Positions 7,396 to 16,918 of a DNA stretch of 64,000 nucleotides are shown here, piece by piece. Every line of letters starts with the position of its first letter. Position 1 is the first letter of the stretch. A program made the translations under genes and the position numbers. Source of the DNA: Bacilli bacterium (GTDB lineage: Bacteria > Bacillota_I > Bacilli_A > RF39 > UBA660); the NCBI GenBank assembly GCA_900758495.1, contig CAAERO010000039.1, positions 1-64,000 on the forward strand, read 5' to 3'. Below the pieces are notes generated by a model. The model ran no database searches, was not told where the DNA came from, and saw nothing but the letters and a program-made list of their open reading frames with translations.

Positions 7396-9618
7396 ATGAA
7401 GAAAAAGAAAAAACAAATGATTGGCAAACTATTATGGATCTTTATTATTACAGCATTAATTTCCGCCTTCTTTAATCCTCTATTTCAAGATTTAAAGTTT
7501 GGTCTTGATTTACAAGGTGGTTTTGAAATACTTTATCAAGTTAGTCCGATTGATGGAAGTAAGATGACTAAAGAAAAACTAAATGCAACCTACAAAAGTA
7601 TGGTAAAACGAATTGATTCGCTAGGTGTAAGTGAACCAGAAATCGTTTTAGAAGGCAATGATAAGATTAGAGTAAAACTTGCTGGAGTTACTAATCAAGA
7701 AGAAGCTAGGTCAAAATTATCAACTGTTGCTAATTTGACATTTAGAGATTCAAACAACAACTTACTAATGACAAGTGATGTTCTAAAAGCAGGAGGAGCC
7801 AAGGTTAGCCAAGACCAAAGTGGTAAACCAGCTGTTGCACTTAGCATTAGAGATAAGGATACTTTCTATAAAGTAACAAATAAAGTTAAAGATATGAGTA
7901 ACAACACTATCGTTATCTGGTTAGACTTTGATGAGTCTAAAGACAGTTATGCTAGTGAATCATCATCTTGTGGAACAAGTGATAGTAACTGTTTATCAGC
8001 TGCTAGAGTATCTCAAGCTTTTGCAAGTGATGTAATTATTCAAGGTAATTTTACAGAAGAAGAAGTACAAAACTTAGTAGATTTAATAAATTCTGGAAGT
8101 TTACCTACTAAATTAACTGAATTATCCAGTAAAACAGTAGGGGCATCTTTTGGTGATGCAACTTTACAAAAAACATTAATAGCAGGAATTACTGGTGTAG
8201 CATTAATTATTTTATTATTATTAGTCCTATATCATTTCTGTGGAATTTTATCAGCTGCTTCTATTATCCTATATACTTTCTTTGTTTTTGCAACATTCTG
8301 GTTAGTAGGAGGAGTCTTAACTTTACCTGGAATAGCAGCATTAATATTAGGTATAGGTATGGCGATAGATGCTAATGTTCTATTATACGAAAGAGTAAAA
8401 GAAGAACTTAAAAAAGGGCGCAGTTTATCAACAGCTTTCAAAATGGGAAGTAAATCAAGCTTTAAAACTATTGTTGATTCAAATCTTACTACTTTACTAG
8501 TAGCAATTATTATGTTTGTTTTTGGTGAAAGTAGTGTTAAAGGTTTTGCTACAATGTTAATTATCAATATAGCCGTTACGATGGTAACAATGGTTGCTAT
8601 TACAAGAACCTTAATGAAGACCTTTATTAATACTGGTTATTTTGATGACAAACTAGGCCTATTCTTAAATGCTAAAGATAAAAACGAAACAAAAGAGAAA
8701 AAAGCTCCATTATTAAATTACTCTAAATACTTTGCTATTTTCTCAAGCATTATCTTCTTAGCTGGTGTAGTATTCACTACTACTAAAGGACTTGCTCTTG
8801 GAATTGATTATCAAGCAGGAAGCGACATTAGTTTAGTAACAGAAAAGAAACTATCTAAGAAAGAACTATCAAAAGATATTAAAGATTTATCTTTAAATAA
8901 AGTAGAAATAGAAATACGTGATAAAGAAGCAGATATAAGAGTAAAAGATGTTTTAAAGAAAGATAAAGTTCAAGAAGTTAAAAAACATTTTGAAGATAAA
9001 TATGAAGCTAATGTTGATATTGGTGTAGTAAGTAATGTGGTTAAACAAGAACTTATCAAAAATGCTATTTTTGCAATATGTGTTTCTCTAGTAGGAATTA
9101 TCATCTATATCAGTTTAAGATTCCATATCAGTTTTGGTATCTGCTCTGTATTATGTCTATTACATGATGTATTATTAATGATTGCTTTTATGGCTATTTC
9201 AAGAGTAGAAGTTGATTCAATGTTTATTGCTGCTGTTCTTGCTATTATTGGTTATTCAATTAATAATACAATAGTTGTATTTGACCGTATAAGAGAAAAT
9301 CTTAATGGTAAAAATATTAGTAAGTTAACTAATAAAGAAATAGAAGATGTTGCTAACATTAGTATGCGTCAGACATCACTAAGATCAATTTACACATCAC
9401 TTACAACAATCATTCCAGTAGTAGCACTTATTGTTCTTGGTAGTAGAGAAGTGTTATCATTCAATCTTGCTATGACGATAGGACTTATTGCTGGAACATA
9501 CTCATCTTTATTTATTGCACCATTACTATGGACAAAATTAGCAAAGATGGGTTATTCTAAAAAGAAAAAAATTTATAATGAAAAAACAGAAAAAACAATT
9601 TCTGGAATAAATGATTAA
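7396..9618 (+). CDS. secDF: SecDF protein-export membrane protein (fused SecD and SecF)
   Basis: SecDF uses the proton gradient to pull preproteins through SecYEG. The 740-residue protein is the fused form usual in Bacillota. The SecD half has the N-terminal membrane helix, the FGLDLQGGFEI motif near residue 35, the large extracytoplasmic P1 domain and helices 2-6 from about 262 (including GIGMAIDANVLLYERV). The SecF half starts near 440 with LGIDYQAGSDI and ends in helices containing GYSINNTIVVFDRIREN. Twelve membrane helices are expected and can be traced. The start is an ATG after ATGAGG. It is followed 29 bases later by relA. Confidence 0.96.
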   Translation: MKKKKKQMIGKLLWIFIITALISAFFNPLFQDLKFGLDLQGGFEILYQVSPIDGSKMTKEKLNATYKSMVKRIDSLGVSEPEIVLEGNDKIRVKLAGVTNQEEARSKLSTVANLTFRDSNNNLLMTSDVLKAGGAKVSQDQSGKPAVALSIRDKDTFYKVTNKVKDMSNNTIVIWLDFDESKDSYASESSSCGTSDSNCLSAARVSQAFASDVIIQGNFTEEEVQNLVDLINSGSLPTKLTELSSKTVGASFGDATLQKTLIAGITGVALIILLLLVLYHFCGILSAASIILYTFFVFATFWLVGGVLTLPGIAALILGIGMAIDANVLLYERVKEELKKGRSLSTAFKMGSKSSFKTIVDSNLTTLLVAIIMFVFGESSVKGFATMLIINIAVTMVTMVAITRTLMKTFINTGYFDDKLGLFLNAKDKNETKEKKAPLLNYSKYFAIFSSIIFLAGVVFTTTKGLALGIDYQAGSDISLVTEKKLSKKELSKDIKDLSLNKVEIEIRDKEADIRVKDVLKKDKVQEVKKHFEDKYEANVDIGVVSNVVKQELIKNAIFAICVSLVGIIIYISLRFHISFGICSVLCLLHDVLLMIAFMAISRVEVDSMFIAAVLAIIGYSINNTIVVFDRIRENLNGKNISKLTNKEIEDVANISMRQTSLRSIYTSLTTIIPVVALIVLGSREVLSFNLAMTIGLIAGTYSSLFIAPLLWTKLAKMGYSKKKKIYNEKTEKTISGIND

Positions 9619-9647
9619 TAAATAGTAAATTAAAGGGAGGTAATTAT

Positions 9648-11792
9648 ATGTCACACAAAAAAGATATGGTTAAGTTAGATGACTTATTAGAAAAACTTGA
9701 TTATATGAAGGAAGATAAAGATAAGATAGTTAAAGCTTATCAATATGCTTTAGAAAAGCATGACGGTCAATTTCGTAAGAGTGGAGAGCCATATATTATT
9801 CACCCTTTAAATGTTGCTATTATTTTAACAAGTGTTTATGCAGATAGTGATAGCATAATTGCGGCTCTTTTACATGATGTAGTAGAAGATACAGATGCTA
9901 CCTTAGACGAAGTAGAAGAGATGTTTGGACCAGTAGTTAGAAAACTTGTTGATGGAGTTACTAAATTAGGACGGATTCACTTTTCAACTGATAATGAATA
10001 TTTAACTAACTACTATAAGAAAATAATTGTTGGAATGAGTGAAGACGTTCGTGTCATCATTATTAAACTAGCCGACAGACTCCACAATATGCGTACTCTT
10101 TGGGCAATACCAGAAGAAAAACAAAAGAAAAAAGCTAAAGAAACACTAGAAATATTTGCTCCTTTAGCCCATCACTTAGGTATTCATAAAATAAAATCAG
10201 AACTTGAAGACTTATCACTTCGTTACTTAAAACCAGTTGTTTTCTATGATATTGCAGAAAAACTAAATAAAACCAAAGTGGAACGTGATAGAACAGTTGG
10301 CCTTATGATGAGTGAAGTAACTAATTTACTTAATGAACATCATATTCCCCATCAGATAAAAGGTCGTGCTAAGAGTATTTATAGTATTTATAATAAATTA
10401 GACAAAGGGAAAAAATTTAGTGATATTTACGACTTATTAGCTCTACGTATCTTAGTTGATACAGAACAAGATTGTTACTTATCACTTGGAATAATTCATT
10501 CGAAATTTCGCCCTTTACCTAAAAGATTTAAAGACTATATTGCTATGCCAAAACCTAATATGTATCAATCATTACATACTACTGTTTTTGGAATAGATGG
10601 CTACTTATTTGAAATTCAAATTAGAACTTATCAGATGGATGAAGTAGCAGAAAATGGTATTGCTTCCCACTGGGCTTATAAAGAACATAAAGATGCTTCA
10701 AAATTAATGCAAAATACTACTGAACAAAAATTACAATTCTTTAAAACAATTATTGAATTATCACAAGATAAAATGACTAGTGAAGATTTTGTTAATAGTG
10801 TTAAAGACGAAGTCCTAAATAATAATATTTATGTCTTTACTCCTAAAGGAGACGTAATGGAATTACCTAAAGGAGCAACACCACTAGACTTTGCTTATAA
10901 AGTCCATTCTAAAGTAGGAGAAACGACTGTTGGTGCTATTGTAAATGGACAGATAGTACCACTTGACTATCAATTACAAAATAATGATATTGTAAAAATT
11001 AATACTAATAAGAGTGCACACCCTTCGAAAGAATGGTTGAATATCGTTAAAAGTACTCAAGCCAGAAATAAAATTAGGTCTTACTTTACTAAGAGTGAAA
11101 AAGAACTATTTATTGAAAGAGGAAAATACTCACTTGAAAAAGAGTTAAGAAAGAAAAAATATAGTATTCAAGAGTTTATGAAGGAAGAAAATATTAAAAC
11201 TGTTCTTGAAACTTTAAAAATTGGTAATTTAGATGAACTCTACCTAGAAATTGGTAATGGTAAATATAGTCCTAATACGGTAATTAGGATAATTTATAAA
11301 GAAGAAGAGCCATCTGAAGTAGTAGAAGTTAAAACTAAAAAGATAGAAAAAGAAACATCATCAGATATTATTGTGGCTGGTATTGATAATATCAAAGTAA
11401 GTCTTGCTTCTTGCTGTGATCCAGTTTATGGAGATTCTATTGTTGGTTACATCACGAAAGGAAACGGTATTAGTATTCATCGTGCAACTTGTCCTAATCT
11501 TTTACGGATGGATGATAGATTAGTATCTGTTAGTTGGAGTAGTAATCCAGCTAGTAAATATTCAGTTGATCTTGTAATTTATAGTAATACAGGTGATAAC
11601 AATCTAGCAGATATAATTGCTACTACTAGTAAAATAGATGCTAATATCAATGGCGTTAAAATAATTGATAGAGGAAATAACACTGTTTATGAAATGCAAT
11701 GCTTCGTAAGAAATTTGGAACACTTAGAAAAAGTGTTATTAGAACTTAATAAGAAACCATATATTAACAATATAGAAAGGTTAATGCAGTAA
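9648..11792 (+). CDS. relA: Bifunctional (p)ppGpp synthetase/hydrolase (RelA/SpoT family)
   Basis: This is the stringent-response alarmone enzyme. The 714-residue protein has the full long-RSH domain order: an HD hydrolase domain (HPLNVAIIL, ALLHDVVEDTD, KLADRLHNMRTL) to about residue 190, a synthetase domain (KGRAKSIYSIYNKL, MPKPNMYQSLHTTV, FEIQIRT) to about 345, a TGS domain near 395-455 (VFTPKGDVMELPKGATPLDFAYKVH), and a zinc-finger/helical region and C-terminal ACT domain. The HD and synthetase motifs are intact, so both activities are expected. GGGAGG precedes the ATG. dtd follows after 1 base, a common pairing in Bacillota. Confidence 0.96.
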   Translation: MSHKKDMVKLDDLLEKLDYMKEDKDKIVKAYQYALEKHDGQFRKSGEPYIIHPLNVAIILTSVYADSDSIIAALLHDVVEDTDATLDEVEEMFGPVVRKLVDGVTKLGRIHFSTDNEYLTNYYKKIIVGMSEDVRVIIIKLADRLHNMRTLWAIPEEKQKKKAKETLEIFAPLAHHLGIHKIKSELEDLSLRYLKPVVFYDIAEKLNKTKVERDRTVGLMMSEVTNLLNEHHIPHQIKGRAKSIYSIYNKLDKGKKFSDIYDLLALRILVDTEQDCYLSLGIIHSKFRPLPKRFKDYIAMPKPNMYQSLHTTVFGIDGYLFEIQIRTYQMDEVAENGIASHWAYKEHKDASKLMQNTTEQKLQFFKTIIELSQDKMTSEDFVNSVKDEVLNNNIYVFTPKGDVMELPKGATPLDFAYKVHSKVGETTVGAIVNGQIVPLDYQLQNNDIVKINTNKSAHPSKEWLNIVKSTQARNKIRSYFTKSEKELFIERGKYSLEKELRKKKYSIQEFMKEENIKTVLETLKIGNLDELYLEIGNGKYSPNTVIRIIYKEEEPSEVVEVKTKKIEKETSSDIIVAGIDNIKVSLASCCDPVYGDSIVGYITKGNGISIHRATCPNLLRMDDRLVSVSWSSNPASKYSVDLVIYSNTGDNNLADIIATTSKIDANINGVKIIDRGNNTVYEMQCFVRNLEHLEKVLLELNKKPYINNIERLMQ

Positions 11793-11793
11793 G

Positions 11794-12228
11794 ATGAGAG
11801 TATTAGTGCAAAGATGTAAAAATGGCTTTTGTAGTGTTAGAGGAGAAAAAATTGCAAGTATCGACAGGGGACTAGTTCTACTAGTAGGTTTTACTGATGG
11901 TGATAGTAAAGATACTATTGACTGGATGGTTAATAAAATCTGTAATTTGAGAATTTTTCCTGATAGTGAAGGAGTTATGAACCTCTCTATCTTAGATGTC
12001 GAAGAAAAGATATTATCAATCTCACAATTTACTTTATATGCTGATACAAAAAAAGGTAATAGACCTAGTTATATAAAAGCAATGAATGGCGCCAAAGCTA
12101 AACTTTTATATGATTATTTCAACAAGAAACTAAGAGAAAAAGTCTCTTTAGCAACTGGGACTTTTGGTGAAGATATGGAAATAGGATTAGTAAATATGGG
12201 ACCGACAACCATTTTACTAGAAAGGTGA
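11794..12228 (+). CDS. dtd: D-aminoacyl-tRNA deacylase
   Basis: DTD hydrolyses D-amino acids (and misacylated glycine) from tRNA. The 144-residue protein has the normal family length. It shows the N-terminal MRVLVQRCKNGFCSV strand, the active-site SQFTLYAD segment near residue 80 and the cross-subunit motif NMGPTTILLE at the C-terminus (NxGPxT). It is translationally linked to relA with 1 base between the genes. The following permease gene starts after a GAAAGGTG site. Confidence 0.95.
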   Translation: MRVLVQRCKNGFCSVRGEKIASIDRGLVLLVGFTDGDSKDTIDWMVNKICNLRIFPDSEGVMNLSILDVEEKILSISQFTLYADTKKGNRPSYIKAMNGAKAKLLYDYFNKKLREKVSLATGTFGEDMEIGLVNMGPTTILLER

Positions 12229-12232
12229 AATT

Positions 12233-13294
12233 ATGTATAAGAATAGAATTAATTATAAATTACTTAACTTTTTAATTTTAATGGGACTGCTATATATTTG
12301 TGTTACTAATATTGGAACTTGGTTCCAGATAATTAGTAAAATAGTAAATATTTGTCTACCTTTCATCATTGCTTTCGCCATTGCTTATGCCTTACATCCT
12401 CTTGAAAAAAAATTAGAAGAAAAAGGAGTAAGAAAAAGTCTTGCCATTACTTTCTTAGTTATTATGACTTTACTAATTATAGTGACCTTAATAGCCGTAA
12501 CACTTCCTCTAGTTTATCAGCAATTAATTTCCTTTACTTCTAGTTTTGGAGCAGTAATAGATGAAGTATCAAGAAAATTCAACCTAGACTTATCAAACTT
12601 TGAATCCACTGCCCAAGATTCTCTTAATCAATTAATTGGTAGCTTGGGTAATATTTTACAAAAAGGAACAATTGATGTTGTGGGGAAAACTGTTTCTATC
12701 TTGGGACAATCAGTAATTGTTTTAGTTGTTACTATTTATTTTCTATCTTATATGGATAAAATCAGAAGCACAGTCAAGAAATTTTTAAAGAGTTTAAAAA
12801 ATAGAAGTTATGACTATGTAAAAGCCCTTGATATTGAGATAAGTAACTATTTAAAGGGATTAGGATTATTTATGGTTATTCAATTTTTTGAATATTCAGT
12901 TGTATTCTTTATTGCGGGACACCCTAACTGGTTATTATTTGGAATACTTGCATCCCTAACAACGGTAATTCCTTACTTTGGGGGGTTAATTACTAATATA
13001 CTAGCTTTAATAACTGCATCAGCTATCAGCAGTAAAGTCTTCTTTGCAACTTTAATTATTTGTTTAATCTTCCCTCAATTAGATGGCTATTTAATATCAC
13101 CTAAAGTATATGGTAAAACAAATAATGTTAATCCATTAGTAACAATAATGGTAGTATCAATAGGAGGTACTCTTGGGGGAATGCTAGGAATAGTAGTAGC
13201 TCTTCCAATTTATATACTAATCTCTAGTAGCTATCGTTTCTTTAAAAAAGATATAGAACGTGGAGTTAGAAAGGTAAAGGAACAGATTAAATGA
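12233..13294 (+). CDS. AI-2E family transporter (PerM/YtvI-like permease)
   Basis: The 353-residue integral membrane protein shows about eight hydrophobic helices. The family's long loop (residues about 90-150) sits between helices 3 and 4, and the conserved C-terminal block FPQLDGYLISPKVYGKTNNVNPLVTIMVVSIGG is complete. Members export small molecules or ions. YtvI-type proteins and Na+/Li+ antiporters are known, and the substrate here cannot be deduced. It overlaps the next gene by 4 bases (ATGA). Confidence 0.88.
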   Translation: MYKNRINYKLLNFLILMGLLYICVTNIGTWFQIISKIVNICLPFIIAFAIAYALHPLEKKLEEKGVRKSLAITFLVIMTLLIIVTLIAVTLPLVYQQLISFTSSFGAVIDEVSRKFNLDLSNFESTAQDSLNQLIGSLGNILQKGTIDVVGKTVSILGQSVIVLVVTIYFLSYMDKIRSTVKKFLKSLKNRSYDYVKALDIEISNYLKGLGLFMVIQFFEYSVVFFIAGHPNWLLFGILASLTTVIPYFGGLITNILALITASAISSKVFFATLIICLIFPQLDGYLISPKVYGKTNNVNPLVTIMVVSIGGTLGGMLGIVVALPIYILISSSYRFFKKDIERGVRKVKEQIK

Positions 13295-14220
13295 TAAATT
13301 TTAAGAAAATAGAAATAGTAGCAAAAGATAAAGCAACCTTTTTGACACATTGCGGAACAATGCACGCTGATGAAGTTTTTGCCACCGCTTTCTTATCTTT
13401 TTTATTTGATATAAAACTAGCTCGCGTAAAAGAAATCACTGCTGAAGATAGAAAACGTGATGTTATTATCTATGATATTGGTTATGGTAAGTTTGATCAT
13501 CATCAAGAAGATGGAAGGGTAAGAGAAAATGGTATTAAATATGCTGCTTTTGGATTATTATTTGATTACTATGGTAAAGAATTTTTAGAAGGACTTGGTG
13601 TAGAGAAAGTTGATACTGTCAAAAAAGCAATAGAGCAAGATTTTATCATTGGATTAGATGCCATCGATAATGGTGTTTTCCCATCAATCGATGCACCCTA
13701 TAAGGTCAAAACAACTTCTGATTTAATTAAACTATTTAATCCCTCTTATAGAAGTGGTCAAGATGAAAACGAACAATTCTTAAAAGCCGTCAGCTTAGCT
13801 CAAATGATACTATCTTTAGAAATTGAAAGAATTATTGGTAAAGAAAAAGCTAAAATAAAAGTTATAGAAGAAATAAATAGACAAGTAGGTCCTATTCTTA
13901 TTCTTGATGAATATATGCCTTATGAAGAAGTGCTTTTGCAACAGGAAAATGCTAAAGACATTTTATTTGTAATGTTTCCATCAAATAGAGGAGGGTATGC
14001 TATTAATACCGTCCCTCAGGATTTGACACATAAGGAAGATAGACTACTTTTCCCAAAAAGTTGGGCTGGAAAAACTGGAATAGAGCTTGTTAAAGAAACA
14101 GGAGTAGAAGGAAGTAACTTCTGTCATATCAATCGTTTTTTAGTAACGGCTAAGGATAAAGATTCAGCCTACAAATTAGCAAATTTAGCAATAGAAATAG
14201 ATAAAAATGGAAAAGAGTAA
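13291..14220 (+). CDS. MYG1/UPF0160-family DHH-like metal-dependent hydrolase
   Basis: The 309-residue protein begins with the family signature THCGTMHADEVFATAFLSFLF, followed by YDIGYGKFDHHQEDG, the metal-binding Asp/His triad related to DHH phosphoesterases. A C-terminal half with LPKSWAGKTGIELVKETGVEGSNF-like sequence (here FPKSWAGKTG) is also typical. Eukaryotic MYG1 is a 3'-5' RNA exonuclease. The bacterial members are less studied, so an RNA or nucleotide substrate is inference. It overlaps the permease gene by 4 bases. Confidence 0.9.
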   Translation: MINFKKIEIVAKDKATFLTHCGTMHADEVFATAFLSFLFDIKLARVKEITAEDRKRDVIIYDIGYGKFDHHQEDGRVRENGIKYAAFGLLFDYYGKEFLEGLGVEKVDTVKKAIEQDFIIGLDAIDNGVFPSIDAPYKVKTTSDLIKLFNPSYRSGQDENEQFLKAVSLAQMILSLEIERIIGKEKAKIKVIEEINRQVGPILILDEYMPYEEVLLQQENAKDILFVMFPSNRGGYAINTVPQDLTHKEDRLLFPKSWAGKTGIELVKETGVEGSNFCHINRFLVTAKDKDSAYKLANLAIEIDKNGKE

Positions 14221-14258
14221 TTTTTTCTGTTTTTATTTTAATCAGAAAGAGGTATATT

Positions 14259-14714
14259 ATGCGTAGTATAGTCTATAATTCATCTTTAAAAACAGAACTT
14301 GGTACTATTCTGATAACAGCAAATGAGGAAGAACTATTAGGAATTCATTTTGTTAGTTTAGCACCTAGTGAAAATGAAAATAAATTAACCAAAACAGTAA
14401 AGAAGGAACTTATTGAATATTTTGCTAAAACTAGAACAGTTTTTTCAAAGTATCCTTTAAAACTTTCTACCATCGAAAGACAAATTTTTACGGTTGTTAG
14501 AGAAATACCTTATGGTGAGACAATTAGCTATTATCAAGTGGCAAAAGAACTAGGCAATGTCAATGCTGTAAAGTCTGTTGCCAAAGTTTTACAGGATAAT
14601 CCATATTTAATATTACTTCCCTGTCATCGTGTATTAGGGAAAAATAAAACTCTTTATAATTATCAGGCAGGAATTAAAGTAAAAGAACAGTTATTAAAAT
14701 TAGAACAAATGTAA
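14259..14714 (+). CDS. Methylated-DNA--protein-cysteine methyltransferase
   Basis: This suicide repair enzyme moves a methyl group from O6-methylguanine to its own cysteine. The 151-residue protein has the short Ogt/Ada-C architecture. The helix-turn-helix segment IPYGETISYYQVAKELG comes first, then the arginine-finger region replaced by NVNAVKSVAKVL, and the active site LLPCHRVLG with Cys near residue 122. The usual Arg after GNPxAxR is not visible because the segment reads GNVNAVKSV, which may weaken base flipping. An AAAGAGG site precedes the ATG. Confidence 0.9.
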   Translation: MRSIVYNSSLKTELGTILITANEEELLGIHFVSLAPSENENKLTKTVKKELIEYFAKTRTVFSKYPLKLSTIERQIFTVVREIPYGETISYYQVAKELGNVNAVKSVAKVLQDNPYLILLPCHRVLGKNKTLYNYQAGIKVKEQLLKLEQM

Positions 14715-14768
14715 TTGTAGAAATAAAAAAATTATGCTAAACTTAAATCATAGGAAGGGGTATATGTT

Positions 14769-15182
14769 ATGAACATAATGATTTCTTTTGCAAATCTAGA
14801 AAGAATTTTCTTTTTAATAATTTTACCACTAATAATTACTATTATTTTATTTACTACTTTTACAATTTTTTTTAGAAAACAAAATTTAAAAGATAGACCA
14901 GAATATACCATCTATGTTATTAATTACTGGTCTAATATAATCGGAATTTTATTTGCTGCCATTGTAACTGGTCTTGCTATTGGCTTTTGTTCTGCTTTTG
15001 TAGCAACTTTACGTAAATATGGGGCAGTAAGTCAAAATCAATTCTTATATTATTTTTTAATTGTTTTCCCAATCATACCATTCAGTATACTAGCTATTTA
15101 TGTTTCGAAACTTTTAAAAATTCTAAGATATCGTGAAGAACATACATTAGATTATAAAGAAGGTGCATATTATGTTGAATAA
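14769..15182 (+). CDS. Small integral membrane protein of unknown function
   Basis: The 137-residue protein has three hydrophobic helices (about residues 12-35, 55-80 and 96-118) and a charged C-terminus, with no recognised domain. GGAAGGGG lies upstream of the start region. The end overlaps the next membrane-anchored protein gene by 11 bases, so the two are probably made together and may interact. Confidence 0.6.
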   Translation: MNIMISFANLERIFFLIILPLIITIILFTTFTIFFRKQNLKDRPEYTIYVINYWSNIIGILFAAIVTGLAIGFCSAFVATLRKYGAVSQNQFLYYFLIVFPIIPFSILAIYVSKLLKILRYREEHTLDYKEGAYYVE

Positions 15183-15687
15183 AAATAGTGGTCTAAAAAA
15201 GTTCTTAGTTTATGTCGCAATGATTCTTTTAGTATTTATTATTATCTTGCCCCCAGTTTTTAGAATTGTTTTAAAAGATGATAGTAGTGATAAGAACGTT
15301 CAAGATAATAAACCAGTAACAGAAAAACAGACAGTTTTACATTGTACTAGAAAAGAAAGTTTAGGGGAATTATCTTATGATATTCAAACCTTTAGTACTT
15401 ATAAAAATGATGTTCTAAATAAAGTAGTACTTCGTTATACTAGAACTGGAGAATTAACAGAAATAAACAGTACTAATCCAGTAGAACAAGAAATAATTAA
15501 TTTACGCCAAGATGATGCAATCAGTGAAACATCTAATGCTAATGGTAGTAAATTTGAAATAGATAAAGATGCATTATCGCAATCAGAAAATGACCCAATA
15601 ATTGCATTATATGCAAAAACATTAGAAGAAGAAAAGAACTTTTTAACTAGCAATAATTATACTTGTCAAGTTAACACTACACCTTAA
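15172..15687 (+). CDS. Membrane-anchored exported protein of unknown function
   Basis: A single N-terminal membrane helix (about residues 10-30) is followed by a short charged linker and an extracytoplasmic domain of about 120 residues. That domain begins TVLHCTRKES and has a second Cys near the C-terminus (YTCQVN), so a disulphide is possible. The beta-rich pattern recalls YehR/DUF1307-type domains, but I cannot confirm this. The ATG at 15172 is preferred over the GTG at 15163 because GAAGG is correctly spaced from it. It overlaps the upstream membrane protein gene. Confidence 0.6.
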   Translation: MLNKNSGLKKFLVYVAMILLVFIIILPPVFRIVLKDDSSDKNVQDNKPVTEKQTVLHCTRKESLGELSYDIQTFSTYKNDVLNKVVLRYTRTGELTEINSTNPVEQEIINLRQDDAISETSNANGSKFEIDKDALSQSENDPIIALYAKTLEEEKNFLTSNNYTCQVNTTP

Positions 15688-15698
15688 GGAGCCTGACT

Positions 15699-16790
15699 AT
15701 GGAACAAATAAAAGCAATTTACATACATATACCTTTCTGTAATTCTATTTGTTCATATTGTGATTTTTGTAAAATGTTTTATAATAAAAAATTAGTTGAT
15801 TCTTATTTAAGAGAATTAGCAAACGAAATAAAGAAAAGTTATAAAGAGGGAGAAATAACAACGATATACATAGGTGGAGGGACACCTACATGTTTATCAG
15901 TAGAGCAACTTTCTTTTTTATTTTCTCTTTTAAAGGATGTCAAACTAACTACTAATTATGAATTCACTATAGAAGCAAATGTTGAAAGTTTAACAGAAGA
16001 AAAAATTAAATTATTAAAAAATAATGGAGTGAACAGAATAAGTATAGGGGTAGAAACATTTAATGAAAACTATCAAAAAATAATTAATAGAAAAACATCT
16101 TATAAATCTTTAAAAGAGAAAATTAAACTCCTTAGGGAAAATGGAATAAGTAATATAAACTTAGATTTAATGTATGGATTTCAAAATGAAACAATAGAAA
16201 TTTTAGAAAAAGACATTGATAATTTATTAGCTCTTGCCATACCTCATATTTCGATTTATTCGTTAATATTAGAAGAACATACCAAATTACAACTTAACAA
16301 TTATCAAAGATTAGATGAAGATAAAGATCAAGAACTATATAAATTCATCGAAGAAAAGTTAAGTAATGCTGGTTACAAACACTATGAGATTTCTAATTAT
16401 GCTAAAGAAGGCTATGAGTCTAAACATAATTTAGTTTATTGGAATAATGAAGAGTATTACGGTTTTGGCCTATCCGCTGCTAGTTATTATAATAATATAA
16501 GAAAGACTAACACCCGAAGTATTACCAATTATTTGAAAGGAAAACGCGAAATAGAAAGTGAACAATTAACTTTAAAAGATAAAATGGACTATGAATTAAT
16601 GTTAGGTTTACGTCTAGAAGAAGGACTGTCATTAGAAAAATTTACTAATAAGTACAACTATCAATTAAATGAGATATATAATTATCAATATTTAATTGAT
16701 AAAGAAGTATTAAAAATAATGAAAGGAAAGCTATCTGTAAATAAAGAATACAGATACGTTTTGAATGAAATATTAAGTGAACTATTGTAA
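15699..16790 (+). CDS. hemW: Radical SAM protein HemW (heme chaperone-like)
   Basis: The 363-residue protein starts with IHIPFCNSICSYCDF, holding the CxxxCxxC cluster motif at about residues 14, 18 and 21 as in the HemN/HemW family. TIYIGGGTPTCL and the C-terminal HemN domain follow. Length, and the lack of the N-terminal extension seen in true HemN, favour HemW, the heme-insertion chaperone, over coproporphyrinogen dehydrogenase. In B. subtilis hemW lies after lepA. Here it is elsewhere. AAGGAG precedes the ATG. Confidence 0.88.
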   Translation: MEQIKAIYIHIPFCNSICSYCDFCKMFYNKKLVDSYLRELANEIKKSYKEGEITTIYIGGGTPTCLSVEQLSFLFSLLKDVKLTTNYEFTIEANVESLTEEKIKLLKNNGVNRISIGVETFNENYQKIINRKTSYKSLKEKIKLLRENGISNINLDLMYGFQNETIEILEKDIDNLLALAIPHISIYSLILEEHTKLQLNNYQRLDEDKDQELYKFIEEKLSNAGYKHYEISNYAKEGYESKHNLVYWNNEEYYGFGLSAASYYNNIRKTNTRSITNYLKGKREIESEQLTLKDKMDYELMLGLRLEEGLSLEKFTNKYNYQLNEIYNYQYLIDKEVLKIMKGKLSVNKEYRYVLNEILSELL

Positions 16791-16809
16791 GCAATCACAA
16801 CTGCTTACA
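16786..16809 (+). terminator. Hairpin at the end of hemW
   Basis: A perfect 8-bp stem (TGTAAGCA with TGCTTACA) with an 8-nt loop overlaps the stop codon. No clean T tract follows, so it may protect the mRNA end rather than terminate strongly. Confidence 0.5.
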
Positions 16810-16918
16810 TAATTATTATAAACAACAACTTTGGAAAATCTGCTTAGTTGCTATAAAATTCTTTTCTTTTTATTTGTATAATGATATACTTTAACAGAAA
16901 TGAAAGGAAGAAATACTT